Origin: Umbelopsis ramanniana AG
Taxonomy: Eukaryota; Mucoromycota; Umbelopsidomycetes; Umbelopsidales; Umbelopsidaceae
Length of the DNA stretch: 64,000 bases
Direction: 5' to 3'
NCBI RefSeq assembly: GCF_025399195.1
Contig: NW_026252088.1
Location: 372,001 to 436,000, forward strand
Of the stretch, positions 24,747 through 40,533 are shown piece by piece. Each line of letters starts with the position of its first letter. Position 1 is the stretch's first letter. The translations under genes and the position numbers were made by a program. A model generated the notes under the pieces. That model did no database searches, was not told where the DNA came from, and was given only the letters and a program-made list of their open reading frames with translations.

Positions 24747-25097
24747 TTAAGCGCGCTCAAAGTGAATCATTTACTGCTGCGGGCGGCGGCTAATTCAACC
24801 AAACATGTTTTTGCTACTGGATAAACGCGCTACTTGATGATTGTAGCTGGAGAGCCTTAATATTTTTTTATCACATCATAAAATAGTGTCGCATAATTAA
24901 AGATGATTGTTCAAGACCAAGGTTATAAAGATGGGCAAGTGTGGTGTTTAATAGAAGAAGGAAACAGGGCAGCAGTGTCGTAAATGTGTGCAATGCAGTG
25001 CCCAATGAAAGACACTAAATATCTCTGTTGCGAGCGAATATATCATTGGATTTTGCGGTAATACCATACACTCGAGTTGTACCCTTAATCCATTCAG

Positions 25098-25105
25098 TAT
25101 AAATA
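25098..25105 (+). promoter_or_regulatory. TATAAATA without an assigned gene
   Basis: Same octamer as the EGT1 TATA box, but the next recognised plus-strand start is 1.17 kb downstream (MFS transporter). It may be a chance AT-rich match. Confidence 0.2.
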
Positions 25106-25610
25106 CTATTCGCCTAAGTTTTCCTTTGGTGATGATTTAATTTCAACTTTGAAATTTTATTAATAGTAAATGTGTAGGTAAAGATGAAACACTCATCCCA
25201 AGCCTATTAGCGCGGTGATATGCTAAGATTATGAACGTACTGACCATCTTGATCCGTATGGGAAGAGGTTACCAGAGTTACAACGAAATCCAGTGACATC
25301 ACGGTGGAGCTGGCGTATCGCCAATCTGTCGCGACCATCAAAGAACTCCCTGGCAATGGAGGTGTTAAAACATCTCTCGTTTCTATCGACAAGACCTGCG
25401 GACATTCGTAGCCTACTTACTTGTACCTTGTAATGTAGTAATGTAGTTCTTGTAGAAACATCAGAATTCATTCTGTAAAACCCTCCTCCCTATCTCACTT
25501 CAGAAAAAACAATCTGTTTTCAGCATATATTTTAGCATCGTAGCAAGTTAACCATTTGACTTGACGACTCTGAAAGATCTACTCCTGAGAGGTTGGGGGG
25601 AGAAAGCTTG

Positions 25611-25714
25611 AGACTAGGACAGACAGTGTGTGTTTGGGTGATACTGGGACAGATCGGAACAAGTTGGGAGAGGTTGGATGAGACGGGGACAGATCAGGAC
25701 AGGTTGGGAGAGGT
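25611..25714. repeat. Degenerate GA-rich tandem repeat, about 40-bp period
   Basis: Two clear copies, 25645-25674 and 25685-25714, share GGGACAGATC followed by ACARGTTGGGAGAGGT, 40 bp apart. A weaker third copy precedes them from about 25611 (ACTAGGACAGACAG). Similar words (GGTTGAGATC, GAGAGAG) continue to about 25950. Confidence 0.6.
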
Positions 25715-26273
25715 CAGTGAGGTGGAGAGAGTTTCAGACAGGTTGAGATCAGCCGAGAGAGAATGAATGTGGCTGGGTGTGGCATGCAGGACGCCAGAGT
25801 CATTAGAAACATAGAGAGAGGTGGAGTGAAAATAGAAGATAATAGAGGAGGCTATGTTTGCCTGTGAGATTGTATGAGAGAAAGAGAGCGCTGAGAGAAG
25901 TTGGCCAGCTTAAACAACATAGAGACTGGAAAACGTAGAGAAAATGTAGTTGAGCAATGACATATCGTGGCCACCATTTTGTGTCCGGGCTTTCGATTGG
26001 CTACCTATTTGTTGATTGCTTACCATCGACAACCTGCATGATTCATGGTCCATTTATGTTATGGCTCGAAAAAATGAGAAAGCATTGGAATACCTTACTG
26101 ACCTTTCGGCTTTTCCTTGTAAAACATCGCGAGAACTCTAAAACTATTTGGTCACACCACTGCTGGTCCCTATAAACTTACCTAACCCGGGATCACAGGC
26201 ATAAATTGACTGCGGATGCAACGGTATGAAGGCTTTTTCCTTTCACTTCAAAACAACTTACTGTCTGAAAACA

Positions 26274-29132
26274 ATGGCCTCGATCGAGAAGCCAGAGACA
26301 GTGAAAAGCTGTTCGGAAGAATTGCCGGATCATACTGTTGAAAATAATGAACTCAATTATATGTTTCCTTCGTCAGAAGTTGGTATTCCTCTGACCAAGC
26401 TTCAATGGGCGTTGACTTTTGTTGGGTATGTGCATTTTGATAGGCTTATACCGTGCAATTGATTCTCACCACTTTAAAACAGTCTGAGTCTTTCCTTGTT
26501 TTTGGCAGCGGTCGATACGTAAGGCTCCGTCCATTTTCCTATCTAAACACTGCATATCTGTGAATATTAATTCCATTGCTAAAATTGACATGTTTTTCAC
26601 CATCGTGATGAAACAGAACGATCGTCTCTACGGCGATTCCGAAAATCGGATCGGATTTCCATGCGTTAGAAAAAGGATCGTGGATCGTCACAGTAAGCAC
26701 CATCGATGAAGAAATTTGTGGGGACAATTTGAGTTTGGCGATTCCTACGCCATCATTCTAAAATCGTGTTGCTGTTTATAGGCATACATCTTGTCGTTTG
26801 ACTCACTTCAGGTAGAGTATGAAGAAGAGCTGCATCACCGCTCAAATCAAATACTAATGACCCCCGATGACAAAATACAGCCCATGTACGGAAAACTGAG
26901 CGATATCTTTGGTCGCAAGAATGTCTTATTGCCGGCTGTTTTCATCTTTCTGTTGGGATCAGTTTTATGTGGCGTGAGCACCAATATGGTGATGATCATT
27001 GTTATGAGAGCAATACAAGGAGTTGGAGGAGCTGGTATCTTCAGCGTTGTATTCATCACGGTAAGTAGTCTGGCCATGTTAACCGACAATCAATAGCATT
27101 TATCTTGACAGATGCTTTCCCGATTTAGGTTGCAGATATGATCCCGCTACGAGCTAGAGGTTGTTGTCGCTACACTTTTGAGCCTTCCTTTGGCACCATG
27201 AACCAAAGCTAATCATTGTAAACTCTCGGAAAGGTCAATACTCAGCTTTGATTAGCACCGTCTTTGCAGTAGCATCGGTCTGCGGTCCATTAATAGGTAA
27301 AGACAGCCTAAAATGGCCGATCTATCAATGCGCTATTATGTCATATGATATTGATGTTGCTCAACATTAGGTGTAAGTTCACAATGATTGATGCTAAAAA
27401 AGAATCAAGAAATGTTAAATTTGACCATATCACCTTGTTAACTATGTGATGGACACAGGGGTATGTCAATACGGATATGGCAGCACGCAATTGCTGGAGA
27501 CTAACAATGCATTTATGATAATCACCAGCGCTTTTACGGATCAAGTCAGTTGGAAATGGGGTACGTGGACTTGAATTTTTTGGTCGATATCAAATGTTGC
27601 AAATGTTTTAATGATGAATATATCACAGCTTTCTTCATCAAGTAATGCAGTCAATTTGCTTATTTTGACCACCATCCTTGCAGTATTGACAGATCCTTTA
27701 CCTTCCTCAACCTAGTCTGCCTGTAGGCGGAGTAGGCACTATACTGCTGATATTCTTTATGAAAGAGAAGAGAAAGCGTGCACCGGTTCGAGCCTTGTTG
27801 AAGCGAGTGGATTATCTCGGTAATTTTTGTTGTTTGTATGGACAGCGCACCGCTTGGATGATTTTGACCTTTTTTTATATTTAGGTACCGTAAGCATTCT
27901 GGCATTTGCAACTCTTACTTTAGTAGCGCTGAACTTGGGAGGTGTACAATATGCATGGAACTCGGCTCCAGTCCTAGTGTGTTTAATCCTTGGTATCTCG
28001 TTCCTTGGAGTCTTGGTTGTAGTAGAATGGAAATTTGCGAAAGAGCCTATGATGCCTATATACCTCTTCAAAAAACGCACTGTCACTTGTATTAGCATCG
28101 CGAATCTCTTCTTTGGTGCCGCCATCGCCATATTAATCATTGAAATGCCTCTATTTCTACAGGTATGAGAAAGTAGAAAACGATGGAATTTTTATTCGTT
28201 TATTGATTGTGAAATAGCATTTAACTTTTTTTTTTTTTTCTTTATCTCACATGCAGGCTGCTAGGGGCGACTCTGCTACCATGTCTGGAGTTCGAATCAT
28301 CGTTGGTCAAGCTTCCATTTGTATAGTATCTACGGTCTCTGGATATCTAATGGGCCGATTCAACTCTTATAAATATTTGTAGGTGTAGCCAATGCATTTT
28401 TTGCTTCGAGCTATTGGCACTCATTGTTTTTTTTCCCAACAGTCTCATCGTTGGTAGTGCACTTGCTACCCTGGGATTTGGACTGTGCGCTTTGTTCAAT
28501 GACACTTCGCCTTTTGGCTATCTATATGGATTCATCATCATTGCCGGAGCAGGATCCGGGATGATCTATGCGTGCAGTAGTGTCGCAGCTCAATCTGCAT
28601 GCGAAAAAAAGGATCTAGGTAGGCTGGGTTTGCCGTTAGAGCAACGTGCATACTTGAGACATGACTTTTTAAACATCTCTGCACCATATTAGCGGTTGTT
28701 ACTGTTCTGGTTACATTTTTCATGAACCTTGGAACGGCTGTTGGCGTTGCTGTCGCATCTGCAGTTTTAAACAACGGGCTACAGAGCTGTCTACTTCAAT
28801 CCGTGTCACCGGACTTGGTTACCGCCATATTGCAGAGCACTACGTTCATTCGCTCTGGAGCCTTAACTCCTGAACAAGTAGACATCACTATCAAGTGCTA
28901 TAATTCCAGCTTCAAATCCATATGGCTGACAGCGTTGGCATTCTCTAGCATAGCGTTTATAAGCACTCTGTTCATCCAGGAACATTCACTTCTCGGCCAA
29001 CAAACAAGCGAAGATAATGATGTCAAAGAGCACAATATAGTAGAGGACATTGAAAAGCAAAAAACGGATCATCAAGAGATTGAACATATTGAAGTCGAGG
29101 ATGATAAAACCACCATTGAGAAGGTGGCATAG
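26274..29132 (+). CDS. MFS drug:H+ antiporter, DHA2-like 14-TM family
   Basis: Predicted plasma-membrane or vacuolar exporter of drugs or basic metabolites; substrate unknown. The protein starts MASIEKPETVKSC. TM1 is LSLSLFLAAVDTTIVSTAIP, motif A is PMYGKLSDIFGRKN, then MRAIQGVGGAGIFS. Motif C-like [20 protein letters not shown] and NLPVGGVGTILLIFF follow. Many later helices are seen, for example GSALATLGFGLCALF and FFMNLGTAVGVAVASAV. The tail is acidic and cytosolic (EDNDVKEHNIVEDIEKQKTD). It has more than a dozen exons. Around 27297-27528 the conserved [10 protein letters not shown] motif is restored only if two 2-nt exons (27371-27372 and 27459-27460) are spliced in. A 13-nt exon (27629-27641) lies just downstream. 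One intron (26812-26880) is 69 nt without an in-frame stop. Confidence 0.9.
27371..27372 (+). other. Apparent 2-nt micro-exon (GT) of the MFS gene
   Basis: Preceded by an intron ending CAACATTAG and followed by a consensus donor GTAAGT. Together with the second micro-exon it supplies four of the six bases for two glycines in the conserved [10 protein letters not shown] motif. Confidence 0.6.
27459..27460 (+). other. Apparent 2-nt micro-exon (GG) of the MFS gene
   Basis: Preceded by GGACACAG and followed by a consensus donor GTATGT. The next intron has a perfect ACTAAC branch site and ends ATCACCAG at 27528. Confidence 0.6.
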
Positions 29133-29332
29133 CCACTCATAGCGTTGCATCGAAAGCATTATCTATTTTAGCGAAAGTTTGCTTAATTCCATTACCACAC
29201 TGGTTGTATAATGTAGCCGATTACCCTAATATGAATGAGCAACAGAAATAAATAAAAACAAAAACGACAAACAAGATCAAAGACAAATGCGTTGATTTGA
29301 TTAAATAAATGGTAAATTTATTGTACAAGGGT

Positions 29333-30856
29333 TTATTCATCTTCTTCAAGACCTTCAGGCGTGATGGTGATGGTGTTGGTAGACGCTGACGAAATATCTG
29401 CCAACCACTCTGGCATAGTGGCCGCATCGATGACACCTCGAGCCAATAACTGCTTCAGACCTTCTGACACATTCTTTCCATCAAACCGTAGCTTACAATC
29501 CCATAACTGATTTTGAGATGAAGACGCCAACGGCATCCGGATCTGCAGTATGGAAAAGAATGAGAAACATGGTCTAATCAGAAACCAAAGCTATGTGCAG
29601 CACTTGCCTTGACTTGAAATCGTTCAGGTCCAATAAGTGGGTTATTACCAAATTTTGCTGTGACCTTTCTAGCGCGCTCATTTACTATCGAAGCATCTAT
29701 GGGCTGAATTCGTCGACTTGCTTCACGACCGGTGACATATTTGCTTGGCTCTTGAGATGGCCATTTGCTGGGAGGGGCTAAAGGATTTGCATCCACTTCG
29801 TTCAGTCGATATTGACTCCATGGACCTTGAGAATCTCGGTACAATGTCAGTTGGTATAGAGAACTTATGTGCTTGCTTTTGAGATCCTGCTCCCATAGAG
29901 TTGCAGCATTGAAAGCCTCTACCAAAACCTATACAAATCTCAATACGTGCAAGCTTCAAGGCAAAGAGTTAGAATGGAGATCTTACCTGAAGAACGAATT
30001 GTTTGACATCGGGTCGAATGTTGGATCCGCAAAGTATTGTGTCAGAACCAGGGAAATGTACAAGATATATATTACTGGAATTCAAAGGTATATTAGGCGA
30101 CGTATCATAGAACGATATTCTGATCCATATGGTTGGAGTCTCTTCGCGGGTGGTGGGATGTAATGTGCAAGCAGATACGTATATATGCTAAAAGTAATTT
30201 TGGACGATGAGCCTATGTAGTTGTCAACGAGTGTAGGTTTACGAGGCATACTCACGCATCTGGAGAAATAGGCCGTGAAATGCCGCCGCATACGCTTTTG
30301 AAGCTCTGCAGGTTCCATGTGTAAATGAAGATCTGGTCGGGTTTCGTCTGTATATTCGGCGGTTAGCAGGGAAAAAGGGTTCATGTTTACCACCACCAAC
30401 ATAGCTTTCAGCTCGTACCTGATTTCAATCGCCAGACCCGCCACGTCCGTCCGGTAAGATATCTGTTTTGAAGCCAAACTAGGTCAAGCATTGCAACCTG
30501 ATCGTGCGTCAGCCCTTTGGGCTAATGAAGATGAATGATGTGAGTATATAGTAAGCATTGGGATCGTCGGCAGCTAGACATCATACCCAGTCCAATGTTA
30601 TTATACGATTAGCGACGTTGTGCACTTGTGATTGCCGTAAGAGTTCGTAGTCTGCCAGAGTTCCTACTTCTAAAGACTGATCGTCGTCATCGTCGTCGTC
30701 GTCTGCTTTGCCGTGTGGCAATGTGTCTGTGTTCCTGAACCATTCTTCAACGACAGAGAGGAGTGTCTCTTTGGTATGCTTTCCTAGCAATCTTCGCAGT
30801 GAATCCGTCCATGGAACAAGAGTGGGTTGATGTCGTCTTGTTCCAGCTTGTAGCAT
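29333..30856 (-). CDS. CHL4: Inner kinetochore protein CENP-N/Chl4 (Mis15)
   Basis: CENP-N/Chl4 pairs with CENP-L/Iml3 in the constitutive centromere network (yeast Ctf19 complex) and reads CENP-A nucleosomes in animals. Six exons on the minus strand can be joined. LRRLLGKHTKETLLSVVEEW opens a pyrin-like N-terminal domain with an acidic run of eight Asp. Next come the family block VAMLDLVWLQNRYLTGRTWR-VWRLKS, then TIWIRISFYDTSPNIPLNSS. The C-terminal CENP-N fold has NERARKVTAKFG and LRFDGKNVSEGLKQLLARGV. These align with human CENP-N at ALLDIIYMQFHQHQKVWDVF, AVWIRI and RVQRITQETFG. The intron after ERFQVK starts with GC (AAG|GCAAGT at 29607), a non-canonical GC-AG intron. Remote homology, hence moderate confidence. 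Confidence 0.75.
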
Positions 30857-31102
30857 GGAGTTCTATGTACTGTCGTTTGAAGTTCGAACTTTCAAATGTT
30901 TAATTAAAAGACGATAAATTGTCCACCGTCAAGGTAAGAATTTCTAAATTCCTGAAAAAAAAAAATCGTAGACGCGCGAACACGACTTTAAACGCGATTC
31001 CCAAACATTTTAAACACCTCCCCATGCGCTGTTATTGGCGGTGGAATATTGTCTTCATGGTTTATTATTAAAACCAGATGAATTATTGAAATTATTAAGG
31101 TT

Positions 31103-33054
<1,952 letters not shown>

Positions 33055-33317
33055 TGAAAGAGGCGAAGATGCAAAACTAGAACTGGCTGGACTAAAAAAG
33101 ATTAAAATGGGAATAACTGGGTTTTAATTTGAAAAAGAAGCTGAAGAGGTATTGCGATGGAGGTGGGAGGGTATGGGGGCAAAAGGTACAAAAGGGAGAG
33201 TGTGCGTATGTAAAAGATAAAAGAAAATAAGCAAGTACTATGTGGAAAGGGATGGAGTGAAGTGGATCTGTTTTTTTTTTTTTTTTTCCTTTATGATGTC
33301 TTTGAAAACCGGGATGT

Positions 33318-34483
33318 CTACTCCCAAGGTCGGACTCCAACGTATCCAATGGCTGGGGATCCCGCAGTAGCAAGACTAGTGTCCTTAATTTGTCGCCAGA
33401 ACGGCTCTGGTCCGCTATGAAGTCCAATAATCCAGCCTAATTGTTTGGTAAATTCTTCTATTGCACTGCTGAATAAACCATTCGTAACAGTGTTGTGTTG
33501 CGCAAGACTATCAAAACAATGATTAGCACATGTGGTGTGGGTGCGTGTAATGATGTAGACGGGGAAAGAAAATATTACGATACTTACTTTTTTGCCCACT
33601 CGCTGACTACCTGCTGACCATAGATTTTACCGTCACCGACTTTGTCTGAAGCTTGGCGGATGACTCGTTTCCAGTATCCAGAAAGGCTAACATAGGCATC
33701 TCTCTTGATATTATTATGAGACTCAGTGTCCCAGGTAGGGAGACGGTGTATGACGCAGGTTGCAATATGAAGGTAGCTGAAGCTGGTAGTAGGAAATTCG
33801 GAGGGTTGGGTAAAATGTTCTGCAAAATCCGTCAGGGTAGTCTGCAGTAAAAGGGTTAAGACGTGTACTGACTGATATTAAAAATCACCAAAAGAAAAAA
33901 ATGGGCAACTTACAACAAGATCCATAAGAGCAGGACGTACACGATTAAAACTATAATCGTCCTTTCCTGGTCCACCTTTGTTATAAGGATAGCTTAAATT
34001 CATTCTTTTTTCCAGGTCTGCCAGGGTTGACGATGCTGTTTGTAACGTTGGTGATGGCATAATTTGTGCAATGTCTTCTTGTATGAAAGGGTGTGCGTCG
34101 ATTAATCCATTGATAAGGTGTACTAGTTTATCTTTGTCCATGGTGGCTAAAGTGGAAGCGAAGAGTCAGTATTGACAAGAAGACTTTGGTGACTTAAAAG
34201 AACGAAAAGGCATACCTAAAAGTCGGCTGATGGGAAAACGTCGTTGTGAGCCGGTCTTCAATCGTTTAATTTCTGCATGCCGAGAAAATGGTGATTTCCT
34301 TTGGTCTGAAGGTTCTGTCCGGCTTTGGTACGAGTGAAAATCACTATCGCCGCCACCGTACATTTCTTCATCCTCTGACAATCTTCGTTTAGATCCTACA
34401 TGAGACATGGGAAATGATGGCGTAAGCATTCCATTATGGAAGTGACGAACGTTGAGGGAGTTTAGATCAGTACCTCGTGACAT
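33318..34483 (-). CDS. STS1: Nuclear proteasome tethering factor STS1/Cut8
   Basis: Cut8/Sts1 tethers 26S proteasomes to the nucleus and links them to the importin route. At least four exons. The N-terminus (SKRRLSEDEEM, RHAEIKRLK) is basic and lysine-rich, as in Cut8, where it is ubiquitinated. The Cut8 domain follows: RLLATMDKDKLVHLINGLID, HPFIQEDIAQIMPSPTLQTA, YSFNRVRPALMDLVV, then DFAEHF, YLHIATCVIHRLPTWDTESH and KRDAYVSLSGYW. These correspond to the dimerisation and six-helix bundle regions. The frame across ISRLL-ATMDKDK is kept by an intron whose acceptor precedes CCACCATGG. That ATG (34141) could serve as an alternative start, giving a protein without the basic tail. Confidence 0.85.
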
Positions 34484-34714
34484 GGATTTTACTTGGATAA
34501 ATAGCAAGACAAATGAGCGTAGTTGAGGTTATAAAAACGCAGTAAGAAGAAGAATAAATGGAAGAAGGAAGAAAGCGTTATCGATACAAAAGAAAAAGGG
34601 AGGACCTAAGGATTTTTAAAGGTCACAGAAACGAAAAGGTCAAGGTTCCAGACATCGAGTGGAAGTCGTGAGTCACATGACCAGCCCAAAGTATTATAAT
34701 TCGATTCCATTGGT

Positions 34715-36975
34715 TCAATAGGGGATATCCTGTCGTGAAAGAAACAGTCAGCAAAACGAGTCTTCTCGAAGCGTCTATTATTGAAAATTGACTTACGTTT
34801 TCCTCACAATGTTGTCTAATGGTTTCAAACACCTTCAGCATCTTACGTCTTGCTCCTAGTGCAGCTACACCCTTTGCTGTTAGATCTTCGTCGTTCATCT
34901 TGACAATATCCTGCCACTTCATGGGCTCAAAAATATTATTGTATTTATGTAACCTCAAGCTTCTGAACCATGCGGGAACATCTGAGCGTTGATAAATTAG
35001 AAAACGAGGTTTACATTGGATGGTGGTTTCGCTTGGGAGAAGTCCATTACGTAACCCTTACCTTGTAACAAGTCCATGTCAACCACATCAGGTCCTCGCT
35101 GCTTGTCCTTAGATCGAGTAGATGCTGATGCTGAAGATGATAGTCGTCGTCGTCGCTGACTATAGCCACTCACATTGGAATTATCGCTATGGTCGCTGGT
35201 GTAATCAAATTCATCGTTTCGATTGTTGGGATTCAAAAATTGGCCATAATGATTCGATCCTGTGCCGTGGTGGCTCTTGGGTCGAGATTCCCAACCTCTG
35301 GGGCTGAGAGGAACAAGACCCGTGGAACTGGATTGACGTGGAGCAGGAGACTGAGATCTGGAGGTCGGACGGGATGGGGCTTTAGGACTAAGCAAAGGCG
35401 AATAAGATGTTCCCAGTGAATTGCTTCCTCCTTGGCTATCTTGGTCATACATGGACAGTATGATGTTGGCATTAGCAGAGCCCATACCTCGCTCGTCCGA
35501 CTCAGGAAGCGTTCCAGGAATGCCAGCCCGATAAATATTTCTATTTCGACGTACGTTTGACTTGGGGTCTTCATTAAAGGCCACGTTACCTTCCACGCCA
35601 TTGTTGACAGTCCAAGTATGGAGTGCCTTCGCCAATTCAGCATCCGATGCTGAGTTCGGTCTCTCAATCATGCTGCCTGTGAACGAACTGACGGTGGGAG
35701 ACCGACCCCAAGGAGAACTAGAGGCATGTTTTTTATCATCGGAAGAGTCAGCATTTTTTCCAAACGACCAGGTGGAGATGTCAGCGGAATGTGGACGACT
35801 TAAGCTAGCTCGATCGCCAATGTTCCCAACGACACTGTTGCGCTGTTGCTGCAAATTGAACGACCAATCATTTCCAAAAGGATTGGCACTATCACTTCCT
35901 CCTTCGACCACAGAACGAGGTCTATTTGACGGAAATAAGGGACTTCCGCTTCCGCGTGTCGCTTGAAGATGTGCACGTGCGCTCATGGGTGAGTCGTCCA
36001 GTCCAAAAACTTTATGTGGATACAAGTAGTCATTGTTATTACCCAGCCTTCCTACATGCACTCTATTGTTGTAATCTTCGGTATCTCCCAGCGCAAATGA
36101 ATGGCGATCCATGGTACGCCGATGTGGAGCTTGTGGGCGGCTGGTGACGTGACCAGTCTGGTAAGGTAAAACGGATAGGAGTCGCTGACTAGCCTCTAGC
36201 TCTGCCTTCATCATTGCACCAGCTAACTGAGCCTGCATGTCAGCTATCCAAGATGTTTGGTTATTTTTAGAGTTCTGACGATTTCATAACAAGGGCAATA
36301 GCAAAAATGATCAGTTACCTTTTTCGGGATTGGCAGGCGATAACAAGGCGCCGACGGGGTCAGTCTTTCCCATTTGTTGCAAAACAGTAACGTAGAAACG
36401 AGCTTGAACAGGAGTAGCCAACTGTAGCAAGCTATAAACAGCGGCAGTACGCTCTGCCTCCGACAAAAACCGGAACCACTGTTCAACATGTTGCAATTCT
36501 TCCTTGAAATTCTGATCCATGCTGGCATTCGCCATGTCTTCCAGGCTCCGCTCGTAAACCTGCAGATCTTCAAACCATCGATCCAGAGCTTCGGCTAATT
36601 GCGTGACAATGAAGGCGAGTCAATTCAACACAAATCACAAAAGCGGAAATATACATGCAGACTTCTCTACAACTTACTTTCCGGGTTAGCATAGTTGCCT
36701 GGTTTTAGAATCTCTGAGGTGGGACGTGCACCACGGTGAGGAGGGTGTAGTGGTGAGGATTTCAAAGGAGTGGATCCACGTTTATTGCCAATATCCGGTG
36801 CCAATGAACGTGGAGAATGATGTACATGAGAATCTGAAGAGGATAACCGACTTGGTCCAGAATCTCCAGCATGGTTCAAAATGGGGTAGCTTGAGGAGCC
36901 TGAAGATTCGAGCTCCTTAGCGCCAGTCGCCGAAGATTCCGTATGGGTAAGAGGATGCAACTGTTGTGCTGACAT
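34715..36975 (-). CDS. VTS1: SAM-domain RNA-binding post-transcriptional repressor VTS1 (Smaug family)
   Basis: Vts1/Smaug binds CNGG hairpins in mRNAs through its SAM domain and recruits the CCR4-NOT deadenylase. Start MSAQQLHPLTHTESS. Then RWFEDLQVYERSLEDMANAS and QWFRFLSEAERTAAVYSLLQ, the conserved N-terminal helical region of fungal Vts1. A roughly 380-residue Ser/Pro/Asn-rich disordered segment follows, then the SAM domain DVPAWFRSLRLHKYNNIFEP, MKWQDIVKMNDEDLTAKGV, AALGARRKMLKVFETIRQHC. The ALGARRKMLK stretch is the RNA-binding surface. The final intron splices to a tiny last exon giving DIPY-stop (TGA at 34715-34717), similar to yeast Vts1, which also ends in Tyr. Confidence 0.88.
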
Positions 36976-37287
36976 TCAAAAGGACATTGAACAGAGGAAA
37001 AGACGGTGTTCTGTAAGTGTTTTAATAAGAAAAACAGGAGAGAGGAAAAGATGAAGGTAACAAAATCAAACAGAGAAAAAAATATGTGCGAAAAAGGTCA
37101 GCTGTCCTTGGAACGTATGTGCATATTCTCCTTTGCCAAGGGAAAAAAAAAAAAAAAAACATTCAGCTCACAGCTTGTATTCATTTCACATAGAATGTTT
37201 GTAATGGATTGTATTCATTTGTATTTTAAGAAAAAGGGTTTCTTTTATATGAGAAAGAAAAAAGGAACATAGCTTAGGAAAGCATTA
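36976..37287. other. VTS1-SEC23 intergenic region
   Basis: 312 bp of A-rich sequence with an A-run at about 37143-37159. It is the VTS1 promoter and SEC23 3' flank. I find no gene in it. Confidence 0.5.
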
Positions 37288-40109
<2,822 letters not shown>

Positions 40110-40533
40110 GGTGCTCACAGATGAAAAGCAGTTGATAGAGGATAAACGCGGTGAAAGAAACCAGGGCGGGAATCTAAACGGTCAAATTTCGACTGACGTG
40201 GCCAAATCCTTCGCACAGCCAAACGTACTTGGGAAAGCTACACACCAAACACATCGTTTTTCTGTAAAAAGTCATTATACCAAATTGAACAGGATAGGAA
40301 GGAATTGCATTCATTTATTTAAATTGAGAGTAAAGCTGTTGATTTTCAACGAGAACAACTGAACCCGACTGAGTATGTGCCAAGGTATCTTCACACTTAA
40401 TTTCTTGGAGCGCTTGGCTGTCCTGCGCTTCATTTTTATTTTCCCTGGTATACCTGAAAAAGGACCAGATATCGACGTTCACCTGCTTCAATACTGCCAT
40501 TGTCTGTACGGTCTCCAATAATTCACATTGGCA
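40110..40533. promoter_or_regulatory. Divergent SEC23/spastin promoter region
   Basis: 424 bp separating head-to-head genes SEC23 (minus) and the spastin homologue (plus). No TATA box or obvious repeated motif is seen. Confidence 0.45.

Larger units (their letters stand above)
24677..26273. other. 1.6-kb gene-poor region between FOL3 and the MFS transporter
   Basis: Divergent promoter region. It holds a palindromic TCACGTGA near FOL3 and an orphan TATAAATA at 25098-25105. Two overlapping unrecognised minus-strand ORFs lie at 25207-25471. A degenerate tandem repeat sits at 25611-25714 inside a longer purine-rich stretch (about 25580-25950, GA-rich on plus). No transposase or long ORF is visible. 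Confidence 0.55.

Noticed and set aside
25207-25471. A spliced small gene joining MNSDVSTRTTLLHYK to the second minus-strand ORF
   Set aside because: The intron required would be about 33 nt, shorter than any other in the window.
30660-30710. (CGT)n microsatellite as an independent repeat element
   Set aside because: It encodes the eight-Asp run of the CENP-N homologue; listed there rather than as a repeat.
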